Made by a program: the position numbers and the translations under genes. A stretch of 64,000 nucleotides of DNA from Rhizobium sp. CB3090 (GTDB lineage Bacteria; Pseudomonadota; Alphaproteobacteria; Rhizobiales; Rhizobiaceae), in the NCBI RefSeq assembly GCF_029714285.1, contig NZ_CP121662.1:930001-994000 (forward strand), in the 5' to 3' direction. Positions 9,989-19,865 of the stretch are shown in pieces (the first letter of the stretch is position 1; each line of letters opens with the position of its first letter). The notes under the pieces are model-generated. The model worked only from the letters and a program-made list of their open reading frames with translations. It ran no database searches and was not told the origin of the DNA.

Positions 9989-12900
9989 ATGACGGTTGAA
10001 ATTATCGGGCGGGCGAGTATTGCCCCGGGGGCGGGTTCGATTGAAGAGCTGCAGCTCGTCCTCAAGGAAGGACGTTGCACGGTTAGCCGGATCCCCGATG
10101 AACGCTGGGATCTCGCGCGTTTTTGGCACCCCGTCGTCGGCACGCAAGGAAAGACTTATAGTTACGCCGCCGGTGTCATGGCGGATATCTACGCTTTTGA
10201 CCCGGCAGTCTTCGGCCTCTCGCAGCGCGAGGCGATGCAGATGGATCCGCAGCAGCGCATTCTTCTGAATCTCGTCTGGCGGGCTTTAGAAGATGCGAAC
10301 TTGCCCGTCGACAGTTTCGAAGGTGAAAGGGTCGGCGTCTATGTGGGCGCTTCCTCGCTCGACCATGGCAATCTCACCGCCGAAGACCCGGCCTCCGGTA
10401 GCCCGTATTTTATGACGGGCAACACGCTCTCGATCGTCTCCAACCGCATTTCGCATATTTTTGGCCTGCGTGGCCCAAGCATGACGATCGATACGGCCTG
10501 TTCGTCTTCGCTCGTGGCGCTCGACCAGGCGGTGAGGGCGCTGGAATGCGGCGATATCGATACGGCGATCGTCGGCGGCGTCAACCTTCTGCTTCATCCG
10601 CTCTCCTTCGTCGGCTTTTCCCAGGCGCGCATGCTGTCGCCGGAAGGGCTTTGCCGTGCCTACGATGACAACGGCCACGGCTACGTTCGTGCGGAAGGCG
10701 GCGCGGCTATCATCCTGCGTAGGACCGATCGCGCTTTGCGCGAAAGGGACCGCAGTCATGCGCGTATCCACGCTGTCGGGGTGAATTCGTCCGGCCGTAC
10801 GAATGGGATTTCGTTGCCCTCGCGCGATGCACAGGCCGCTTTGCTGCGTTCGATCTACGAAGGGCAAAACATCGACGTCGATCGGGTTGCCTTCATCGAA
10901 GGTCATGGTACGGGAACCAAGGTCGGCGATCCCGCCGAGATCTGGGCGATCGGCGATGTCATCGGCCGGAACCGCCGGGCGCCAGTGCCCGTCGGCTCGA
11001 TCAAATCCAATATCGGCCATACCGAGCCCGCGTCCGGGCTCTTTGGCCTGCTGAAGGCGATGATTGCGCTGGAGAATAATTTCCTGCCGGCATCGCTGCA
11101 TTTCGAGCAGCCGAATGAAACCATCGATTTCGAAGGATTGAACGTTCGGGTCAATACATCGGCCATTGAGCTCCTTCCGGCCAAACGGCCACGCTTTGCC
11201 GGCATCAATTCCTTCGGTTTCGGCGGCACGAATGCCCATGTCGTCATCAGCGATCCTGATCCGGTCGCTCCACCCGTACCTCAGTTGCGGGGCGAAGGCG
11301 CGATTTTCACGGTAAGCGCCCATACGGCTACGGCGCTCTCGAAGCTGCTCGAAGACTACCGGAGCCGCATCGAGAGTGCAGAGCCTAAGGAGGCCCGGCA
11401 GATCATCGCGTCCGCCGCTGCCAATCGCGAACCGATGCGCCATCGTTTCGCAGCCAAGGCCAAAGACAGTGCCGCAGTGCTCGCGGCGATCGATGCGCAT
11501 CTTGGCGGTGAAAATTCCGTCGGTGAAGTCGGCGAAGCGCCGGCGCAGGCGGTCAAGATCGCTTTCGTCTTTTCCGGTAACGGCTCGCAATGGGTGGGCA
11601 TGGGCGTCGAGGCCTATCGGGAAAACAGCCATTTCCGGCAATGTTTTCAGTCATTCAGCGCGCTCTTCGAATATTATCTCGGCTTGAAGCTCACGGATAT
11701 TCTGGTTTCCTCCGATTTATCCCTGCGGCTCGCCGACACCAAGATCGCGCAGCCTCTGCTTTTTGCAATTCAAGCTTCGCTGTCGGACTGCTTTTCGGCG
11801 TTGGGCGTGAAGCCTGATGCCGTTCTCGGCCACTCCGTCGGTGAAATTGCCGCTGCCTATGCTGCCAAAGCGCTGACGGCTGCCGAGGCGGTCGCCATCG
11901 TCGCCAAGCGCTCGCTGCATCAGGATCTTCTTGCCGGAGAAGGCAGGATGGCTGCGGTCGTTCTCAACGAGGACGCAGCACTCGCCTTCGCCAAATCGCA
12001 CGATCTCCACAACATCTGCATCGCAGCGATCAACGCGCCGAATTCGATAACGATTTCCGGCCCTGTCCATGAGATCGAAGCATTCAAGGAGGCGGCCCGC
12101 AAGTCGCAGATCGTCGCGCATATTCTCGACATCAACTATCCCTTCCATCATCCAATCATCGATCGTGCGAAGGAAGCCTTTCTGGCCGATCTGCCTGATG
12201 TCGCGCCGGATGCCGGCGTCGGCACCTTCATTTCGACGGTGACCGGCGCCGTCTGTGACGGTCGCGTGCTGGACGCACAATATTGGTGGCGTAACGTCCG
12301 CGATCCCGTGCTTTTCAAGAGTGCTTGTCAGGCGGCGATGGCGATGGGGTGCAACCTCTTCATTGAAATTGCCCCGCGTCCGATCCTGTTGAATTATGTG
12401 ACTGAAATCGCCAAGCAGGCGTCCGTCCAGGCGGTTGTGATACCGACATTGCTGCGGGAGCCAGGGCTCGCCGGCCGCGATCCGGTTTCGCAGGCCTTTG
12501 CGCGTGCTGTCGCGCATGGCGCGCCGGCGCTGCGTTCGCGCGGCAGCGCCACCCGCAACGCCTTCGTCAAGCTGCCGCCTTTGCCGTTCGAGCCCGTGGA
12601 GTTGCGTTCGCAGCCGACGACGGACGAAATCGACATTTTCGGCCGCGACGGTAAGAGCCCCTACACCTTGCTCGGCTGGCGGACGGACCCCAACGCCTCC
12701 ACCTGGAAGAACCATCTGGATGCGCATCTCTTCGCGGGCCTCGCCGAACATGTCGTCGACGGCAAGTCGATCCTGCCAGGCAGTGGTTTCATTGAGATCG
12801 CCGTCACGGCGGTTCAGCGATATTATCAAACCGATGCGGTTGAGATCGGCAACCTCGAAATCGTCAGGCCTCTGGAACTGCGCCAGGACAGGATGATGGA

Positions 12901-15900
12901 ACTCTCGACCATCCTTTCCCCGGAGACCGGTGACATCGAGATCCGCTCGCGTGAGCGGCTGAGCAACGACGACTGGACTGTTCATGCAGTCGCGCGTGGC
13001 CGCAAGTCGATCGGAAAGGACTATGCCGAGGGGCAAGCCACATGGCGGCTCGAAGAGCAGAAATCCGTCCTGACGTCCGAGAAGACCTATGAGATGGCGG
13101 AGCGTTTCGGGCTGCAATATGGTCCGCGTTTCCAGCTTCTGTCGAAAGCTGTCGCCTTCGGGCGCAACGTCATTGAAGTGGACCTCAAGCCGGCTGCGGC
13201 GCCCACCCATCCGTTCGTGACCTTCAACCTCAATCCGATGTCGATCGATGCGGCGTTCCACGGTCTCGTCGCGCTCTTCGATCAACTGTCAGGGGACGAG
13301 GCTGGAGCTCCCTATATCCCGGTTCGTTTCGGCACCGTGCGGGTCGCCGGCAAGAGAAAACCGGTTGTCAAAGCGGTCATAGAGATCGATCGGTTCAGCA
13401 AGAATTCGATCAAGGCCCGTTTTCGGATGTTCGGCGGCGATGGCGATGAGATTGCCGTTTTCGACGATTGCCGCTTCCGCCGCACCTATCTGCGCCGGCA
13501 CACGACGCTCGATTCCGTCGCCTTCCACTATGAGACCGTGCCATCGACGATTTTTAGAGGTCGATCAGCATCCGACGTGGTGGTGCCGGATGCTTCGGTG
13601 CTGCGCCGCCTCGACGGAAATCATTCGCTCAATAATGCGACCCTGCTTCTCGATGCGGCGATCTACCGGGCATGTCACGAGACCGCCCTGGCGATCGCAG
13701 CCAGAGACGGAGCGCTCTCGCTTTCAAACCTTCCCGACGATCCGGAATTCCGGCCGTTTCTGATCAACTGCCTCTATATTCTGGAGGATGCCGGCATTGC
13801 TTCGGCTGTTGACGGCGGATGGCATATTCCGCTCGATTTTACCTTGCCCACGGTGAGCGAAGTCCTGCAGGAGCTTTATCGCGAGGATGCCGGCCGGGTT
13901 GCCGAAGCAATTCTTGTCAACAATGCCTATCGCGAAACCCTGGAGCGTCTGGCCGCCGTCCATAAGTATGTGCTTGGCCAACAGCGGGCCGAGACAATAG
14001 CTCATGCGGCTGGAGGAGCGACGCTGGAGCACGTGCTCGTTCACTCGCCCTTGAGCAGCAGGCGGCTTTCATTGATTGCTGAGGCGCTGATGGCTACCGT
14101 CGAGGCCAATCCCGGCAGCATCGGGCACATTTTGGAAGCGGGTTCGACATCCACGGCCTTCAGCCAGCGGTTGGCAGCGATCGCCGCCGGCGCCGGCGCG
14201 AGTCTGATCATAGCCGAGCCGCGAGAGCAGGTTCGCCGCGCGCTCGAAATCGCCTTTGAAGGAGCTGCGCATGTCACCGTCGCGGAGCCCGGCAAGCTTG
14301 CCGATCAGCCGCTCGCCGACGTTATCATCGCATGTGGTGATCAGAGCCAGCGTCTTCTATCGCACGACGAGGACCTGAAGGCGGCCATCCGCGGCGCTGC
14401 GGCGCGTGGTGCGCAACTCCTTTTTGCCGATCGCGCGCCGAGCGTCTTCAACGATTTTGCCTTCGGCCTGTCGGAAGGATGGTTCGCCGGCAGTCAGTCG
14501 CCTGAATTCCCGATCGGCCGATTGGGTACGTTGCAGCAGGTCGAGGATATCCTCGCAATGCTCGGTTTCGGCAAGGCGCAGGCCGAGGAGCAGGTTTTCC
14601 CGGAAGGGGGGCTGATCACCGCAGCGGCTGCATCGGAACGTCAAATCGAAGATGAGCCTGCTCTGTCCCGCACCAACGCGCCGCTTTTGGTTCTGTCCGA
14701 GCGCGGGGAGGGCATCGGTTTTTCCGATATGCAGGTGATCGCTGTCGGTATCGGGGCAGGATCTTCGAACCTCGCCGGTGTCCTGGCGTCCCATCATCCG
14801 CGCCGAATTCTCTATGTGGCGGAACGGGAGGGCGGTCGCAGCCCGTCCGATCTGTCGCGGATGCGGCTTGAGGTGTTCAGAGAGCTGGCCGACGCACTTA
14901 CCAGATATGCGGAGGGCGACAGACCGCGCCTTGTCATCGTGGCTCCGGGCGGTTCGCCGCTCGCCAAGGGCCGGATTGATAGCGCCAATGCTGGATTGTG
15001 GGCCTTCGCGCGCGTGCTGCAGAACGAATATGACGGCTTCGACGTACATCTCCTTGACGCCGAAACGGACGACGAGCGGGCGATTGCGGCCATCGAGACC
15101 CTTCTTTTCACCGAGAGCAATAACGGGGAGTGGGTGCTCGACAGGGTAACCGGCGATATCCGTGAAATCCGGGCCGTAGCGGGTCCTTTCGGGGTGGCCG
15201 AGACGAACCGCCGCGACGTTGCCGCGGCGACCATCCGGCAACATACGAGCGGCCGGCTGGACAGCGTCGTTTGGGAAGAGGCGGATTTGCCGGCACCGTC
15301 AGACGACGAGGTCATCATTGCCGTCGAAGCGACCGGCCTCAATTTCCGCGACGTCATGTGGGCGATGGGCCTGTTGCCGGAAGAGGCGCTGGAGGATGGG
15401 TTTGCCGGCGCCACGATCGGCATGGAGTTCGCCGGCCGCGTGCTGCAGACCGGCTCTGATGTCGGTGATCTCCAGCCAGGCGACAAGGTCATGGGCATCG
15501 GTCCGGCTGCGTTTTCGACCCATGTGCGCGTGCGCCGGGACGGCGTCACCAGGTTGCCGGAGACGATGGACACGCTCGCCGCAGCCACGGTGCCCGTTGC
15601 CTTCCTGACCGCCTATTACGCTATGGTCGAGCTCGGGCGCATCCAGCCGGACGAAACCATCCTGATCCACGGTGCCGCCGGCGGCGTCGGCCTTGCTGCG
15701 CTGCAGATCGCCAAGCTCAAGGGGGCCAAGGTCATCGCCACCGCCGGCACGGTCGAGAAGCGCCGTTTCCTTCAAATGCTCGGCGTCGACCATGTGCTCG
15801 ATTCCCGTTCGCTGGATTTCGTCGCGGGCGTTCGCCACATTACCCGGGGCGAAGGCGTCGATCTCGTGCTGAATTCGCTGTTCTCCGAAGCGATGGAGCG

Positions 15901-17455
15901 GAGCATCGAGCTGGTCAAACCGTTCGGGCGGTTCCTGGAACTGGGTAAGCGCGATTATTATTCCGACCGCAAGATCGGGCTGCGCCCTTTCCGCCGCAAT
16001 ATCAGCTATTTCGGCATCGACGCTGACCAATTGCTGGTCAACGCTCCCGCCTTGACGAAGCGGATCTTTACGGAAATCGGTCAGCTCTTCGCCGATCACA
16101 AGCTGACACCGTTGCCTTACCGTGCCTTTGGCTATGACGAAATCGGCAGCGCTTTCCGCTTGATGCAGAACGCCGGTCACATCGGCAAGATCGTCGTTCG
16201 TCCGCCCGTTCTTGGGGTCGATTCTGTCTTGCCGGCTCCGGCCAAGTCGCTGCGGCTCGATCCCGCCGGTATTTTCCTCGTGGCGGGCGGTATCGGCGGT
16301 TTCGGTCTCGCGGCAGCCGATTGGCTGGTATCCAAGGGCGCGCGCCGCATCGCACTGTGCTCGCGTCGGGGTGTCGCTGACGAGGAGACGCTGAAGACCG
16401 TGGGCGAATGGGAGAAGAGAGGCGTCACGGCAACGCTGCACGCCTGCGATATCACCGATGAGGTCGCTGTCGAGACGCTGCTTGGCTCTCTTCGCGCCGA
16501 GGGCGCGCTAAGAGGCATCATCCACGCCGCCATGGTCCTGGACGATGCACTTCTCGCCAACCTGACGCCGGAGCGCAATCGGCCGGTCATCGACGTTAAG
16601 GTCCGAGGCGCCGACAATCTTCATCGATTGACTGAGAAAGATGACCTCGAGCTGTTCCTGCTGTTTTCGTCGGCGACGACGATGCTCGGCAATCCGGGCC
16701 AGGCGAATTATGTCGCCGCAAACGGCTACCTTGAGGGTTTGGCGCGCGCACGCCGCGCCGCCGGTCTGCCGGCGCTCGCCGTCGGCTTCGGCGCCATCGC
16801 GGACAAAGGATTTCTTGCCCGCAATATCGAGGTCAACGAACTCTTGTCCAAGCGTATCGGCAAAGCGGCCCTGAAGGCGCGCGATGCGTTGGAGCAGGTC
16901 GAACGCTACATGCTTGCCGATACCGGCAAGATCGATGCCGCAGCCGTTATGATCGCCGAAATCGATTGGAGCGCGGCGCGCATGCTGCCGATCGCCGCTC
17001 GGTCGCTGTTTGAGCCGCTGATGCGCCAAGCTGGCGATCATCAGTCCCTGAACGATGGCGACATCATCGATCTCGCTCAGTTGATCAAAGGCAAATCCGA
17101 GGACGAGGCGCAGGGCGCTTTGCATGAGATCGTCGCCTCGGAAATTGCTGCGATCCTGCGTGTGACCGAAGATACGATTACGCCGGACAAGGTGCTGAAA
17201 GATATCGGCCTCGACAGTCTGATGGCGATGGAGCTCGGCATGAGCTTCCAGCAGAAGACGGGTTTCGACATTCCCTTGAGCGGCATCGGAGAGGGGACGA
17301 CGGTCAGCGATGTTGTCAGCCGCCTGCGTGATCGGGTCATGAATCGCGGTGGCGCGGAGGCCGAGGGTTCGGCGGCGGGCGACGATCAGGTGGTCAGCCG
17401 ATTGGTCCAAAGCCACTCCCTGCAATCGCCGCAGAAGAGAGCCGCACAGTCATGA
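9989..17455 (+). CDS. rkpA: Highly reducing type I polyketide/fatty-acid synthase-like protein RkpA
   Basis: The 2488-residue multidomain enzyme reads KS-AT-DH-(degenerate MT)-ER-KR-ACP. The KS has Cys171 in DTACSSS, His306 in EGHGTGT and His344 in KSNIGHTEP. The AT has Ser616 in GHSVGE. The DH has His921 in HVVDGKSILP and Asp1087. Residues about 1353-1527 sit where a C-methyltransferase would be but lack a glycine-rich SAM motif (LEAGSTSTAF instead). The ER nucleotide motif HGAAGGVG is at 1894-1901. The KR has GGIGGFG at 2100-2106 and Tyr2241 in NYVAAN. The ACP carries phosphopantetheine Ser2410 in GLDSL. There is no thioesterase. It should build a fully reduced acyl chain held on the ACP. 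The stop overlaps the rkpG start. In Sinorhizobium meliloti rkpA is needed for K-antigen production. Confidence 0.93.
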   Translation: MTVEIIGRASIAPGAGSIEELQLVLKEGRCTVSRIPDERWDLARFWHPVVGTQGKTYSYAAGVMADIYAFDPAVFGLSQREAMQMDPQQRILLNLVWRALEDANLPVDSFEGERVGVYVGASSLDHGNLTAEDPASGSPYFMTGNTLSIVSNRISHIFGLRGPSMTIDTACSSSLVALDQAVRALECGDIDTAIVGGVNLLLHPLSFVGFSQARMLSPEGLCRAYDDNGHGYVRAEGGAAIILRRTDRALRERDRSHARIHAVGVNSSGRTNGISLPSRDAQAALLRSIYEGQNIDVDRVAFIEGHGTGTKVGDPAEIWAIGDVIGRNRRAPVPVGSIKSNIGHTEPASGLFGLLKAMIALENNFLPASLHFEQPNETIDFEGLNVRVNTSAIELLPAKRPRFAGINSFGFGGTNAHVVISDPDPVAPPVPQLRGEGAIFTVSAHTATALSKLLEDYRSRIESAEPKEARQIIASAAANREPMRHRFAAKAKDSAAVLAAIDAHLGGENSVGEVGEAPAQAVKIAFVFSGNGSQWVGMGVEAYRENSHFRQCFQSFSALFEYYLGLKLTDILVSSDLSLRLADTKIAQPLLFAIQASLSDCFSALGVKPDAVLGHSVGEIAAAYAAKALTAAEAVAIVAKRSLHQDLLAGEGRMAAVVLNEDAALAFAKSHDLHNICIAAINAPNSITISGPVHEIEAFKEAARKSQIVAHILDINYPFHHPIIDRAKEAFLADLPDVAPDAGVGTFISTVTGAVCDGRVLDAQYWWRNVRDPVLFKSACQAAMAMGCNLFIEIAPRPILLNYVTEIAKQASVQAVVIPTLLREPGLAGRDPVSQAFARAVAHGAPALRSRGSATRNAFVKLPPLPFEPVELRSQPTTDEIDIFGRDGKSPYTLLGWRTDPNASTWKNHLDAHLFAGLAEHVVDGKSILPGSGFIEIAVTAVQRYYQTDAVEIGNLEIVRPLELRQDRMMELSTILSPETGDIEIRSRERLSNDDWTVHAVARGRKSIGKDYAEGQATWRLEEQKSVLTSEKTYEMAERFGLQYGPRFQLLSKAVAFGRNVIEVDLKPAAAPTHPFVTFNLNPMSIDAAFHGLVALFDQLSGDEAGAPYIPVRFGTVRVAGKRKPVVKAVIEIDRFSKNSIKARFRMFGGDGDEIAVFDDCRFRRTYLRRHTTLDSVAFHYETVPSTIFRGRSASDVVVPDASVLRRLDGNHSLNNATLLLDAAIYRACHETALAIAARDGALSLSNLPDDPEFRPFLINCLYILEDAGIASAVDGGWHIPLDFTLPTVSEVLQELYREDAGRVAEAILVNNAYRETLERLAAVHKYVLGQQRAETIAHAAGGATLEHVLVHSPLSSRRLSLIAEALMATVEANPGSIGHILEAGSTSTAFSQRLAAIAAGAGASLIIAEPREQVRRALEIAFEGAAHVTVAEPGKLADQPLADVIIACGDQSQRLLSHDEDLKAAIRGAAARGAQLLFADRAPSVFNDFAFGLSEGWFAGSQSPEFPIGRLGTLQQVEDILAMLGFGKAQAEEQVFPEGGLITAAAASERQIEDEPALSRTNAPLLVLSERGEGIGFSDMQVIAVGIGAGSSNLAGVLASHHPRRILYVAEREGGRSPSDLSRMRLEVFRELADALTRYAEGDRPRLVIVAPGGSPLAKGRIDSANAGLWAFARVLQNEYDGFDVHLLDAETDDERAIAAIETLLFTESNNGEWVLDRVTGDIREIRAVAGPFGVAETNRRDVAAATIRQHTSGRLDSVVWEEADLPAPSDDEVIIAVEATGLNFRDVMWAMGLLPEEALEDGFAGATIGMEFAGRVLQTGSDVGDLQPGDKVMGIGPAAFSTHVRVRRDGVTRLPETMDTLAAATVPVAFLTAYYAMVELGRIQPDETILIHGAAGGVGLAALQIAKLKGAKVIATAGTVEKRRFLQMLGVDHVLDSRSLDFVAGVRHITRGEGVDLVLNSLFSEAMERSIELVKPFGRFLELGKRDYYSDRKIGLRPFRRNISYFGIDADQLLVNAPALTKRIFTEIGQLFADHKLTPLPYRAFGYDEIGSAFRLMQNAGHIGKIVVRPPVLGVDSVLPAPAKSLRLDPAGIFLVAGGIGGFGLAAADWLVSKGARRIALCSRRGVADEETLKTVGEWEKRGVTATLHACDITDEVAVETLLGSLRAEGALRGIIHAAMVLDDALLANLTPERNRPVIDVKVRGADNLHRLTEKDDLELFLLFSSATTMLGNPGQANYVAANGYLEGLARARRAAGLPALAVGFGAIADKGFLARNIEVNELLSKRIGKAALKARDALEQVERYMLADTGKIDAAAVMIAEIDWSAARMLPIAARSLFEPLMRQAGDHQSLNDGDIIDLAQLIKGKSEDEAQGALHEIVASEIAAILRVTEDTITPDKVLKDIGLDSLMAMELGMSFQQKTGFDIPLSGIGEGTTVSDVVSRLRDRVMNRGGAEAEGSAAGDDQVVSRLVQSHSLQSPQKRAAQS

Positions 17456-18870
17456 CGCAGGATGCCAATGATACCCCGCCCGGCGATAAGAAAAGCAGCC
17501 TGCTGGAGCAGATGCGCCGTGCCAATGAATCCTCCGGACGCAATCGAGTGGAGCGGTTGAACAGGCAACCGCAGCAGCCGATTCGCCAAGCCCTGCGCTT
17601 TGAGGATTTGCCGGAATACAAGCGCGTCATGACGCAGAAGATTGCCGGCGAGATGGCTGGCATTACCAATCCCTTCTACCGCTCGCATGATACTGCCGCC
17701 GGTGCGACGACAAAGATGGGCGGGAGGGAATTCGTCAATTTCGCCTCCTACGACTATCTGGCTACCAATACCGACCCGCTCGTGGCAGCCCGTGCCAAGG
17801 AAGCTATCGATCGTTTTGGCATCTCTGCCTCGGCCAGCCGCCTTGTTGCCGGCGAGCGGCCGGTGCATGTCGAGCTGGAGCAACAGCTCGCCAAGCTCTA
17901 TGGCGTTGATGCCGCCGTCTGTTTCGTCAGCGGCTATCTGACCAATGTGGCGACCATCGGCTGTTTGCTGGGACCGCAGGATCTCGTCGTTCATGACGAG
18001 TTCATCCACAACAGCGCCCTTGCCGGCATCAAGCTTTCCGGCGCGGCGCGGCGCCTGTTCAAGCACAATGACGCCGAAAATCTAGAAAGCATCCTAAAGA
18101 CGCTGTCTTCCGACTTTCGCCGCATCCTCGTCATTGTCGAAGGCATCTATTCCATGGACGGCGATGTCGCCGATCTCCCGGCGCTGTTGAAACTGAAGGC
18201 CCGCTACGGCTTCTGGCTGATGGTGGACGAGGCCCATGCGCTTGGCATACTCGGCGAAAAAGGCCTCGGCACCTTCGAACATTTCGGCGTCGATCCGCGC
18301 GAGGTCGACATCTGGATGGGTACGCTTTCGAAGACGACATCAAGCTGTGGCGGCTATATCGCCGGCAGTCGTGCGCTTGCCGATATCCTGAAGGCGGAGG
18401 CGGGCGGCTTCGTCTATAGCGTCGGCCTTGCCCCCGTTCTGGCTTCAGCGGCCATGGCCGGCCTGCAAATCCTGGAATCCGAACCGGAGAGAGCTGCCCG
18501 GCTAAGGCGCAACGGCAATCTTTTCCTGCAATGCGCTCGGGAAGCCGGCCTCGATACTGGTTTGAGCCTCGGCTTTTCCGTCGTTCCCGTCATCGTCGGC
18601 GATTCGCTGCGAGCGGTGCAGCTTTCCAATGATCTGCTGAGTGAAGGCGTCAATGTGCTGCCCATCATTCATCCGGCCGTGCCGGAAGGCATGGCCCGCC
18701 TACGCTTTTTCATCACCTGCAATCATACCGAAGAGCAAATCCGCCGTTCCGTCGCTGTCACCGCGCAGAGACTTCAAGATTTGCAGGATCGGAATTTCGG
18801 CTTGGCGTCCATCGATATGGAAAAGGTGATGCAGTTGTTGCCGGTGCGTCAGGCTAGCGGAAAGCCATAA
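17452..18870 (+). CDS. rkpG: PLP-dependent alpha-oxoamine synthase-like acyltransferase RkpG
   Basis: The 472-residue fold-type I PLP enzyme belongs to the alpha-oxoamine synthase family (BioF, Kbl, serine palmitoyltransferase). The cofactor Lys is K294 in GTLSKTTS, followed by the glycine pair GGYIAG; the ring-binding Asp is D259 and H262 follows in VDEAHALG. It is longer than BioF because of an N-terminal extension of about 70 residues rich in Gln, Arg and Asn. Its ATG overlaps the rkpA TGA (ATGA), implying translational coupling. Family chemistry is decarboxylative condensation of an amino acid with an acyl thioester, so it may release the RkpA chain from its ACP. The amino-acid substrate is unknown. 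Confidence 0.9.
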   Translation: MTQDANDTPPGDKKSSLLEQMRRANESSGRNRVERLNRQPQQPIRQALRFEDLPEYKRVMTQKIAGEMAGITNPFYRSHDTAAGATTKMGGREFVNFASYDYLATNTDPLVAARAKEAIDRFGISASASRLVAGERPVHVELEQQLAKLYGVDAAVCFVSGYLTNVATIGCLLGPQDLVVHDEFIHNSALAGIKLSGAARRLFKHNDAENLESILKTLSSDFRRILVIVEGIYSMDGDVADLPALLKLKARYGFWLMVDEAHALGILGEKGLGTFEHFGVDPREVDIWMGTLSKTTSSCGGYIAGSRALADILKAEAGGFVYSVGLAPVLASAAMAGLQILESEPERAARLRRNGNLFLQCAREAGLDTGLSLGFSVVPVIVGDSLRAVQLSNDLLSEGVNVLPIIHPAVPEGMARLRFFITCNHTEEQIRRSVAVTAQRLQDLQDRNFGLASIDMEKVMQLLPVRQASGKP

Positions 18871-18888
18871 CCTTAAGGCGCTCAGTCC

Positions 18889-19692
18889 ATGCATATCATC
18901 GTCACCGGAGGCTCAAGCGGAATCGGTCTAGCGATCGCCAAGCTCTATGCCACCAGGGGCGACCGGGTTTCTCTTCTCGCTCGCCACTCCGGGCGTTTGG
19001 AACAGGCGCGTATCGAGATTGCGGCGATGTCGGGCGTCGATCTTTCTCGCATCCAGATAGCCTCCGTCGATGTCGCGTCCGCCAATCAAGTTTCTGAGGC
19101 CGTTGAGACCTGCGAGCACGCCTTCGGGCCTTGCGACATTCTGATCGCGTCGGCCGGGATCGTAGAACCTTCTGCTTTCGATATCATGCCGGCGACGGTT
19201 TTCGAGGAGCAGATTGCCACGAATCTCCTGGGGACGGCGAATATTGTGCGTGCTGTCTACAACGGCATGAAGACCCGTCACGCTGGCAAGATCATGATGA
19301 TCTCATCCGGCGCTGCTTTGATTGGCATTTACGGCTACACCGCCTATTGCGCTTCCAAGTCGGCATTGATCGGCTTTGCAGAGGCGTTGAGCGCCGAGGC
19401 GGCCGTTTCGGGCATTGGTGTCTCCATCTGTTTTCCGCCGGATACGCTCACCCCACAATATAGCCGTGAAATGTCGATGCGACCGGCGGAAGCGGAGCTT
19501 CTGATGGGCACGGTCAAGCCGTGGAAAGCGGAAGCCGTGGCGGCAAAAATCGTCCGCGGCCTCGACCGCGGCAGGACCCGAATTCACTTTGGATTGTCGC
19601 TGACCGCTCTCGCCTATTTCGGCCCGCTGATAAAGCCGCCGTTGATATGGTGGTATTCCCGCAAGCTTCGAAAAATAATTGAGCAAGGATGA
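18889..19692 (+). CDS. rkpH: Short-chain dehydrogenase RkpH, 3-ketosphinganine-reductase-like
   Basis: The 267-residue classical-type SDR has the NADP(H) motif TGGSSGIG at residues 6-13, ASAG in place of NNAG, a catalytic Ser in MISSGAA and the YCASK (YxxxK) dyad. The downstream FPPDT motif and the stretch LLARHSGRLEQA recall eukaryotic 3-ketodihydrosphingosine reductase as I remember it. A C-terminal hydrophobic and basic tail (LIKPPLIWWYSRK) may hold it at the membrane. It lies 18 bases after rkpG. Reduction of a 3-keto product of RkpG is the natural inference. Confidence 0.88.
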   Translation: MHIIVTGGSSGIGLAIAKLYATRGDRVSLLARHSGRLEQARIEIAAMSGVDLSRIQIASVDVASANQVSEAVETCEHAFGPCDILIASAGIVEPSAFDIMPATVFEEQIATNLLGTANIVRAVYNGMKTRHAGKIMMISSGAALIGIYGYTAYCASKSALIGFAEALSAEAAVSGIGVSICFPPDTLTPQYSREMSMRPAEAELLMGTVKPWKAEAVAAKIVRGLDRGRTRIHFGLSLTALAYFGPLIKPPLIWWYSRKLRKIIEQG

Positions 19693-19865
19693 GATGAAAG
19701 CCTTGCGCGCTCGAACGACAAAGGCTTTGGTTGAACGCGATTTCCATAATTCATGTGATGCTCCAGCGCGCCTGATGGGACGCGCTTAAAAAACGACAGA
19801 ATTTGGAATTGGCGGGTTTTCTCTGGTTTTGAGGGAGCTGCCGCCGATTATGGTATTTGGACGGT

